A model generated the notes under the pieces. The model saw only the letters and a program-made list of their open reading frames with translations. It did no database searches and was not told where the DNA came from. Below, piece by piece: positions 5,682 through 10,294 of a stretch of DNA of 10,294 bases. The first letter of the stretch is position 1. Each line of letters opens with the position of its first letter. The DNA is taken from positions 1 to 10,294 of the forward strand of contig WLNV01000042.1 of assembly GCA_009699615.1 (NCBI GenBank). Direction: 5' to 3'. This DNA comes from Actinomycetota bacterium. GTDB taxonomy: Bacteria > Actinomycetota > Thermoleophilia > Solirubrobacterales > Solirubrobacteraceae. Position numbers and translations under genes: made by a program.

Positions 5682-7766
5682 TCAGTCCGCCGCTACGAGC
5701 GCCGGCGTGTCGGAGGGTGCTTCGCTCATTGCGCGCACATCGACTGCAACGACCTTGTACTCAGGGCAGCCGGTGTTTACCTCGACCGAATCCCCGATCA
5801 GCAGGTTCGTGCGCAGCTCAGGGAAGTGGAAGGCGGTGAAGACGTTGCCCTTTTCGATCCGGTCGGTGATCCGCGCCGGAATCTCAATCCGCCCGTGGTG
5901 GCTGCGGACCGACACAAGGTCGTCCTCGTTGATCCAAAGCCGCGCGGCGTCATCAGGATGGATCTCAAGCCAGTCGCTTGGCAGCAGCTCAAGGTTCTTC
6001 GTGCGGCGGGTCATCGTGCCGGCGTTGTAGTGCTGCAGGCGGCGGCCGGTTACGAGGATCAGCGGGAACTCCTCATCGGCAACTTCGCCCGGCTCGCGGT
6101 ACGGCAGCGCGTTGAACTTGCCAAGGCCATTGTCGTTAGCGAATGTTTCGGCGTAAAGAATCTTTGCATCGCTGCCATCTGCCTCTACTGGCCAGCAGAG
6201 GCCATCGCGGCCGAGGCGCTCGTAAGTGACCCCAGCGAAGACCGGTGTCAGCGCGGCGATCTCTTCCATCGCATCTTCCGGCGTCGCGAGATTCATCTCG
6301 TGGCCGAGCGCTGCTGAGAGCGAGGTCAGGATGTCGAAGTCGGTGCGCGCATCGCCGGGAGGGCTAATCGCAACATCGACCATCTGTAGGCGCCGCTCAG
6401 CGTTGGTGAAGGTTCCGTGCTTCTCGAGGAAGGCTGAGGCAGGAAGAATCACGTCTGCGTACTTCGTTGTCTCGGTCATGAAGATGTCTTGGCAGACAAG
6501 GAACTCGAGTGATTCAAGCGCGTGGATCACGTGAGTCGTATTGGGGTCGGTCTGGGCGACGTCCTCGCCGAAGATGAACATTGACTTCAGCTCGCCAGCG
6601 ACAGCGGCGTTGAACATCTGTGGGATCGTCAGCCCCTTCTCGCGTGAAAGGCTCGTGCCCCAGCGTTCTTCGAACATCGTCGCTACGGCCTCGTCGCTGA
6701 CCGGGCGGTAGCCGGAGAAGGTGTCCGGGACGGCGCCCATGTCGGATGAGCCCTGAACGTTGTTCTGTCCGCGTAGCGGCAGCAGTGCTGAGCCAAGGCG
6801 ACCGACCTTGCCGGTCATCATTGCGAGGCCGCACATCAGCTGCACTACTTCGGAGCCGTAGCGCTGCTCGGTCACGCCAAGGCCCCAGATCAGGCAGGCA
6901 TTCTCGGCCGTCGCGTAGATCCGTGCGGCTGCGCGGATGTCGTCGGCAGGGATGCCTGTGATCCGCTCGGCCTCCTCCGGCGGGTACTCGGCCAGCAGCG
7001 CGGCGAACTCCTCGTAGCCTTCGGTCCGCTCGGCGATGAACTTCTCGTCGGTCAGGCCTTCGGTCATCACGACATTGGCGATCCCGAGGATCACGGCGGC
7101 GTTGGTGCCGGGGCGCATTGAGCAGTGCAGTTCGGCGTAATCGGCCAGCTCAATCCGGCGCGGGTCAACGGTGACGAGCTTCATCCCGTTGATCGCGGCC
7201 TGCTTGATTCGCGCGCCGACGACCGGGTGGCCTTCGGTGGCGTTTGCGCCGATCAGGATTGCCGCGTCGGCGGCCTCAATGTCATTGAAGGTGCCGGTCG
7301 CGCCGGAGTAGCCAAAGCAGCGACGCAGCGCGAACGACGTTGGCGAGTGGCAGACGCGCGAGCAGTTGTCGATGTTGTTGGTGCCGACGGCGGCGCGCAT
7401 CAGCCGCTGCATCGCCCAGCAATCTTCGTTCGTGGCGCGCGAGGAGGCGAGGCCGGCGATTGCGTTAGGGCCGTGCTCGCTCTTGATCCGCGTGAATTCA
7501 GAGACGATCCGTTCGAAGGCCTCATCCCAGGTTGCTTCGCGGAAGCCGTCACCGTCGCGGATCAGTGGCGTCGTTAGGCGCTCGTCGGAGCGCGTGAACT
7601 GGTGAGCGAAGCGGCCTTTAAGGCAGGTGTGACCCTTGTTGGCGGGGCCGTCCATCGCCGGGCTGATCGAGGCAATCACGCCGTCTTGCGGGTGAACCTC
7701 GAGGCGGCAGCCAACGCCGCAGTAGCCGCAGGTAGTGCTGACAGTGGATTCGGTTGTCTTGCTCAT
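5682..7766 (-). CDS. fdhF: Formate dehydrogenase catalytic (alpha) subunit, FdhF type, molybdopterin bis-MGD, Cys active site
   Basis: This is the catalytic subunit, oxidising formate to CO2 and passing electrons to the partner subunits. In the 694-residue form an N-terminal 4Fe-4S domain has Cys13, Cys16, Cys20 (CGYCGVGC) and Cys48 (GHTCLKG), with the relay Lys50. The molybdopterin domains follow. The active site is Cys139-His140 in NCSRVCHSP, the position of selenocysteine 140 in E. coli FDH-H; its codon (7350-7352, minus strand) is TGC, so no recoding is needed. Further signatures are RGQNNVQGSSDMG and the C-terminal dinucleotide-binding domain from about residue 567 (FPLILVTGRRLQHYNAGTMT). 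Length matches stand-alone FdhF (715 in E. coli). Unlike FdsA, the long iron-sulfur N-terminus is absent and is encoded by the preceding gene. No Tat signal is seen, so it is cytoplasmic. ATG 7766 is preferred for its ribosome site; ATG 7787 would add 7 residues and overlap the upstream gene. Mo versus W cannot be told. Confidence 0.95.
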   Translation of the reverse strand: MSKTTESTVSTTCGYCGVGCRLEVHPQDGVIASISPAMDGPANKGHTCLKGRFAHQFTRSDERLTTPLIRDGDGFREATWDEAFERIVSEFTRIKSEHGPNAIAGLASSRATNEDCWAMQRLMRAAVGTNNIDNCSRVCHSPTSFALRRCFGYSGATGTFNDIEAADAAILIGANATEGHPVVGARIKQAAINGMKLVTVDPRRIELADYAELHCSMRPGTNAAVILGIANVVMTEGLTDEKFIAERTEGYEEFAALLAEYPPEEAERITGIPADDIRAAARIYATAENACLIWGLGVTEQRYGSEVVQLMCGLAMMTGKVGRLGSALLPLRGQNNVQGSSDMGAVPDTFSGYRPVSDEAVATMFEERWGTSLSREKGLTIPQMFNAAVAGELKSMFIFGEDVAQTDPNTTHVIHALESLEFLVCQDIFMTETTKYADVILPASAFLEKHGTFTNAERRLQMVDVAISPPGDARTDFDILTSLSAALGHEMNLATPEDAMEEIAALTPVFAGVTYERLGRDGLCWPVEADGSDAKILYAETFANDNGLGKFNALPYREPGEVADEEFPLILVTGRRLQHYNAGTMTRRTKNLELLPSDWLEIHPDDAARLWINEDDLVSVRSHHGRIEIPARITDRIEKGNVFTAFHFPELRTNLLIGDSVEVNTGCPEYKVVAVDVRAMSEAPSDTPALVAAD

Positions 7767-7770
7767 CGCC

Positions 7771-8418
7771 TTATTCCCCTGAACCATTTCGCTCGATTGC
7801 CAATTCCAGAAGCCTTAATTCTACTATCGCGTCGGTTGGGCACGTGTCGGCGCAGGCGCCGCACGAGACGCAGGACGATTCGGCGAAGCCGCTGTCAACG
7901 CCGGCGGCAACGTTGGAGGAGAAACCGCGGCCTGTGACGGTCAGCGCGAACGCTCCCTGAACCTCGTCGCAGGCGCGCACGCAGCGGCCGCAACTGATGC
8001 AGAGCTCGTGGCGGAAGGCGAGGTATGGGTGGCGCAGATCTTCGTCCTTCTCGTGCACGGCGCCCGTCCAACGCGTCTTCGTCACGTTCAGCTGCTTTGC
8101 CACGACGGCCAGCGCGGTGTGCTCGCCGGGCGCTTCGGGCAGTTCGCTTAAGACCAGCTCGACGACGGCGCGGGCAACGCGCAGCGCAGTTTCGTCGGTC
8201 GTCGAGATCTCCATCCCTTCGCGGCAGAGCGTCGTGCAGGAAGGGAGCGGGCCGGGCGCGCCTTCAACGCCAACCATGCAGACGCGGCAGGCGCCGAACG
8301 GGTCCAACCGCTCGTCGTAACAGAGCGAAGCGACGTGGCCGCCGCTGCCTTGGATCGCCTCAAGCAGCGTCGTGCCCGGCTCAACCTCGACTGCGTTGCC
8401 GTCAATCATCACCTGCAT
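7771..8418 (-). CDS. HoxU / NuoG-N-terminus-like iron-sulfur subunit of formate dehydrogenase (2Fe-2S plus two 4Fe-4S)
   Basis: This 215-residue electron-transfer subunit probably links the flavin subunit to the catalytic subunit. An N-terminal ferredoxin-like domain has 2Fe-2S ligands Cys33, Cys44, Cys47 and Cys61, in the order normal for HoxU/NuoG; Cys65 is extra. A C-terminal 2x[4Fe-4S] domain has CISCGRCVRAC (140-150) and CVSCGACADTCP (183-194). Between them, HoxU, FdsA and NuoG normally carry a His-Cys3 4Fe-4S segment (H-x3-C-x2-C-x5-C). Here only His100 remains, followed directly by TALAVVAKQLNV with no cysteine. In FdsA-type enzymes this whole module is fused to the catalytic subunit; here it is separate, as in NAD-reducing hydrogenases. 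Its ATG overlaps the upstream stop by one base (TGATG), indicating translational coupling, and 4 nt separate it from fdhF. A hydrogenase role is unlikely because the next gene is fdhF. Confidence 0.9.
   Translation of the reverse strand: MQVMIDGNAVEVEPGTTLLEAIQGSGGHVASLCYDERLDPFGACRVCMVGVEGAPGPLPSCTTLCREGMEISTTDETALRVARAVVELVLSELPEAPGEHTALAVVAKQLNVTKTRWTGAVHEKDEDLRHPYLAFRHELCISCGRCVRACDEVQGAFALTVTGRGFSSNVAAGVDSGFAESSCVSCGACADTCPTDAIVELRLLELAIERNGSGE
7776..7780 (-). promoter_or_regulatory. Shine-Dalgarno site that decides the fdhF start
   Basis: On the minus strand AGGGG lies 9 nt before the ATG at 7766, inside the last codons of the iron-sulfur subunit gene. The alternative ATG at 7787 has no such site, so 7766 is preferred. 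Confidence 0.5.
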
Positions 8419-10073
8419 CAGCGCAGCCCCAGTTCGTCAGGGAAGTGCAACAGCAGGCTGCGGATCGGTGCCGGCATGCCGCTGCCGTGCGCGCAGAGGC
8501 TGCCGAGTTCCAAAGTTTCAAGCAGCTCCTCGAGCGCGACGCGATCAACCGGTTCGTCGTCGCTGAAAAGTTCATAGGCGCGCTGCAGGCCGATCCTGCA
8601 TGGGAAGCACTTGCCGCACGATTCGTGCGCGCCGAAACGCAGCAGGTGCTGGGCGAGCGAGCGCATGTCGGTCGTCTCATCAAAGGCGAGGATGCTGCCG
8701 TGGCCGACCATGCAGCCGACCTCAGCCAGCGGCGCGAAGTCGAACGGCGTGTCGAGCAGGCTGGCGGGCAAGATGCCACCGAGCGGGCCGCCGATCTGCA
8801 CCGCCTTGATCGCCGCTCCGCCCTTAAGGCCGCCGGCGACCTCTTCGCAAAGCTCACGCACGGTTAGGCCAAAGGGAATCTCGACCATGCCTGGGTTCTC
8901 AAAGGCCGAGTTGAAGCAGACGAGCTTGGAGCCGGCCGAATCGCCGGGGCTCAGGTTGCGGAAGGCCTCGGCGCCCTGGGCGGCGATAAAGGGAACGTTG
9001 CAGAGCGTCTCAACGTTGTTGACGACGGTCGGCTCCTCGTAGACGCCGCGCTCGGCCGGGAACGGCGGGCGGGCTGAGACGGTGCCGCGCAGACCCTGCA
9101 GGCATGCCAGCAGCGCAGTCTCTTCGCCGACGACGTATGAGCCGGCGCCTTCGACGATCGTCACGTTGAAGCTGAAGTCGCTGCCGAGGATGTTGTCGCC
9201 GAGCAGGTTCTCGGCCTTCGCCTGCTCCACCGCTTCGCGGAGGATGATCGTCGACTGCGGGTACTCGGAGCGGACGAGCACGAAGCCTTGGTCGGAGCCG
9301 ACGGCGTAACCGGCCAGCGCGAGCCCTTCGAGCAGCAGCTCCGGCGACTGTTCCATCAGGTACTTGTCGATGTAGGAGCCGGGGTCGCCCTCATCGCCGT
9401 TGGCGACGATGTACTTCTGCTCACCGGGCGCGTTGCGGGCGAACTCCCACTTGTTGCCGGCCGGGAAGGCGGCGCCGCCGCGGCCACGCAGGTCGGCGGC
9501 CTTCGCTTCTACGTGAAGGAGATCTTCGGGGGTGAGCTCAGCGAGCGCGCGGCGCAGGCCGGCCCAGGTGCCGGGCCGGGTTAGAACAGGATCGGCGAGC
9601 AGGCTGCGCATCGGCGGCTCGGGCGCCTGAACGGTTGTGCCTTCGATCACGCGTTCGATCACGCCGGGCCCGGCGTCGATCACGTCGTTGTCGCGTACCG
9701 CCGGGCTGCTGTGGCAGAAGCCAAGGCAGACGGTCTCGGCGACCGAGACGCTGCCGTCATCGCTCACTTCGCCCATCCCGACGCCGAGCCCGTCGCAGAT
9801 CCGCTGCGCGCTGTCGGCGTCGCCGGCCTCAAAGCAGGCCGTGCCGGTGCAGATCCGCACGTGGCGCTTGCCGCGCGGCGCGATCAGATCGTCGTAGAAG
9901 GTTGCGATGCCGTAGACCGACGCTTCAGGGAGCTGGTAGTCGGTCGCGACGGTGCGGATGTCCTCGTCGGTGATCGTGCCGGTCTCAGCGACGATCGCGC
10001 TCAGCTTCGCCAAAGCCGTCGGCGCATCGACGGGATGGTGGCGGCGTGTGAGTTTGATCAGGTTGCTTGCCAT
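8418..10073 (-). CDS. NuoE-NuoF fusion: NAD/FMN-binding diaphorase subunit of formate dehydrogenase (HoxF / FdsG-FdsB-like)
   Basis: This 551-residue protein joins two subunits usually encoded apart. Residues about 1-145 are the thioredoxin-like NuoE/FdsG domain, with 2Fe-2S ligands Cys75 and Cys80 (CTGTAC) and Cys116 and Cys120 (CLGFC), all present. Residues about 160-551 are NuoF/FdsB: FMN/NAD motif GRGGAAFPAGNKW (197-209), NGDEGDPGSY (225-234), the flavin region GAGSYVVGEETALL (309-322), PPFPAERGVYEEPTVVNNVE (336-355), an SLBB region, and a terminal 4Fe-4S site ESCGKCFPCR with Cys486, Cys489, Cys492 plus Cys527. It would take electrons from the iron-sulfur subunit through FMN to NAD+ in the cytoplasm. 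The order and fusion match HoxF of NAD-reducing hydrogenases, but the partners here are formate dehydrogenase genes. It is first in the operon; ATG 10073 gives the expected NuoE N-terminus, without a clear Shine-Dalgarno site. Asp229 and Lys237 replace the Glu and Arg usual in complex I. Confidence 0.94.
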   Translation of the reverse strand: MASNLIKLTRRHHPVDAPTALAKLSAIVAETGTITDEDIRTVATDYQLPEASVYGIATFYDDLIAPRGKRHVRICTGTACFEAGDADSAQRICDGLGVGMGEVSDDGSVSVAETVCLGFCHSSPAVRDNDVIDAGPGVIERVIEGTTVQAPEPPMRSLLADPVLTRPGTWAGLRRALAELTPEDLLHVEAKAADLRGRGGAAFPAGNKWEFARNAPGEQKYIVANGDEGDPGSYIDKYLMEQSPELLLEGLALAGYAVGSDQGFVLVRSEYPQSTIILREAVEQAKAENLLGDNILGSDFSFNVTIVEGAGSYVVGEETALLACLQGLRGTVSARPPFPAERGVYEEPTVVNNVETLCNVPFIAAQGAEAFRNLSPGDSAGSKLVCFNSAFENPGMVEIPFGLTVRELCEEVAGGLKGGAAIKAVQIGGPLGGILPASLLDTPFDFAPLAEVGCMVGHGSILAFDETTDMRSLAQHLLRFGAHESCGKCFPCRIGLQRAYELFSDDEPVDRVALEELLETLELGSLCAHGSGMPAPIRSLLLHFPDELGLR

Positions 10074-10160
10074 TGGCTTGAAGGACGAGACTAGACCTAT
10101 TCGTCCGAAACGCCATCGTGCCAGATTCGCGGACGCATTGCGACTTTTTTTGCGGCGCGA

Positions 10161-10179
10161 GCGCGGGCTGCGGCCGCGC
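10161..10179. repeat. GC-rich inverted repeat
   Basis: GCGCGG (10161-10166) and CCGCGC (10174-10179) are perfect reverse complements around a 7-nt loop. A second pair, GCGAGC (10157-10162) and GCTCGC (10190-10195), overlaps and brackets them. The T-run lies on the wrong side for a terminator in either direction. The base composition here is nearly all G and C, so part of this symmetry may be chance. Confidence 0.35.
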
Positions 10180-10207
10180 GGCGGCGGCGGCTCGCTAGGC
10201 TGCGACT

Positions 10208-10228
10208 GTCGCGCAGAAGATGCGCGGC
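10208..10228 (+). promoter_or_regulatory. Hairpin in the tRNA-Ser leader
   Basis: CGCGCA (10210-10215) and TGCGCG (10221-10226) pair perfectly around GAAGA. The stem extends to 8 bp with one G-T pair and one G-C pair (10208-10228). It ends 3 nt before the mature tRNA 5' end and begins about 7 nt after the possible -10 TAGGCT, so it could be the 5' leader removed by RNase P. The pairing is seen directly; the role is inferred. Confidence 0.35.
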
Positions 10229-10231
10229 CCC

Positions 10232-10294
10232 GGAGGGGTGCCGGAGCGGTTGAACGGGGCAGTCTCGAAAACTGTTGTACGGGTAACCCCTGTA
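10232..10294 (+). tRNA. tRNA-Ser, anticodon CGA (3' part outside window)
   Basis: The tRNA begins with acceptor strand GGAGGGG (10232-10238), then TG. The D arm is CCG (10241-10243) paired with CGG (10255-10257) around a loop containing GG. The anticodon stem is GCAGT (10259-10263) paired with ACTGT (10271-10275, first pair G-T), and the loop CTCGAAA (10264-10270) places anticodon CGA at 10266-10268, reading serine UCG. The sequence then enters a long variable arm (TACGGG paired with CCTGTA), as expected for a class II serine tRNA. The window ends there, so the T arm and acceptor 3' strand are not seen. The anticodon is not UCA, so it is not tRNA-Sec. Confidence 0.92.

Larger units (their letters stand above)
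10074..10231. other. Intergenic region between the formate dehydrogenase operon and tRNA-Ser
   Basis: These 158 bases must hold the promoter of the minus-strand operon and probably that of the plus-strand tRNA. Visible elements are: an inverted pair CGTCCG (10102-10107) and CGGACG (10130-10135) with 22 bases between; a run of seven T (10145-10151, an A-tract on the operon strand); and GC-rich dyads nearer the tRNA. On the minus strand TAGTCT (10093 to 10088) fits a TAnnnT -10 element and would give a leader of only about 8 nt before ATG 10073. On the plus strand TAGGCT (10196-10201) fits a -10 element for the tRNA. No convincing -35 was found for either. I see no coding sequence. Confidence 0.4.

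Noticed and set aside
8025..8867. 280-codon plus-strand open frame across the iron-sulfur and NuoEF genes
   Set aside because: It is Arg/Ala/Ser-rich with no motif and spans two clear minus-strand genes with full cluster signatures. It is a shadow caused by high GC.
7771..10073. NAD-reducing hydrogenase diaphorase (HoxFU)
   Set aside because: The domain layout matches, but no hydrogenase large or small subunit is present. The genes are tightly joined to fdhF and fdhD, so a formate dehydrogenase role is much better supported.
9711..10094. Plus-strand 127-codon frame opposite the NuoE part
   Set aside because: It is antisense to conserved NuoE sequence with all four cluster cysteines, and has no recognisable motif.
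10112..10127. Sigma-54-like element on the minus strand (TGGCACG followed by ATGGCG)
   Set aside because: The -24 half looks right, but the required GC at the -12 position is TT. Actinobacteria, the likely host group, generally lack sigma-54.
10145..10151. Run of seven T as a terminator
   Set aside because: Only a 4-bp stem (TCGC/GCGA) precedes it on the plus strand, and no plus-strand gene ends nearby. On the minus strand it is an A-run.
10232..10294. tRNA gene as an integration site making the formate dehydrogenase operon a genomic island
   Set aside because: Islands normally join at the tRNA 3' end, which points away from the operon. No integrase, direct repeat or composition shift is visible.

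Overview
The window is GC-rich bacterial DNA (roughly two thirds G+C by eye, with strong G/C third-position bias, GTG starts and many long antisense shadow frames). Gene content and protein style fit a high-GC actinobacterium. A deep-branching class such as Thermoleophilia is my guess and is not proved by anything here. No phage, transposon or CRISPR signature is visible, and genes are tightly packed with no gene-free stretch over 300 bases.

Left part, plus strand (1-3049): the tail of a DUF1295 / steroid-reductase-like membrane protein, an AI-2E (PerM/TqsA-type) transporter, a phosphofructokinase with residues typical of the pyrophosphate-dependent form, a putative 28-residue single-helix membrane peptide, and a UspA-type universal stress protein. 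The most striking non-coding signal is here: a perfect 10-bp inverted repeat whose 4-nt loop contains the phosphofructokinase ATG, just after the stop codon of the transporter.

Middle (3042-4891): a secreted subtilisin-family (S8) protease on the minus strand, tail-to-tail with the stress protein (stop codons inside an 8-nt overlap), and tadA (tRNA adenosine deaminase) diverging from it.

Right part, minus strand (10073 down to 4901): a compact four-gene operon for a soluble, NAD-linked, molybdenum- or tungsten-dependent formate dehydrogenase. Transcription order is a NuoE-NuoF fusion (2Fe-2S, FMN, NAD site, 4Fe-4S), a HoxU/NuoG-N-terminus-like iron-sulfur subunit, an FdhF-type catalytic subunit with cysteine at the active site, and FdhD, which delivers sulfur to the cofactor. 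The genes overlap or lie 4-16 nt apart. Electrons would pass from formate at the metal, through the iron-sulfur clusters, to FMN and NAD+. The layout combines a HoxFU-like diaphorase with a formate dehydrogenase-H-like catalytic subunit. The HoxU-like subunit has lost the usual His-Cys3 cluster segment.

Right edge: a 158-bp region rich in dyads, then the 5' two thirds of a tRNA-Ser (anticodon CGA) running off the window on the plus strand.
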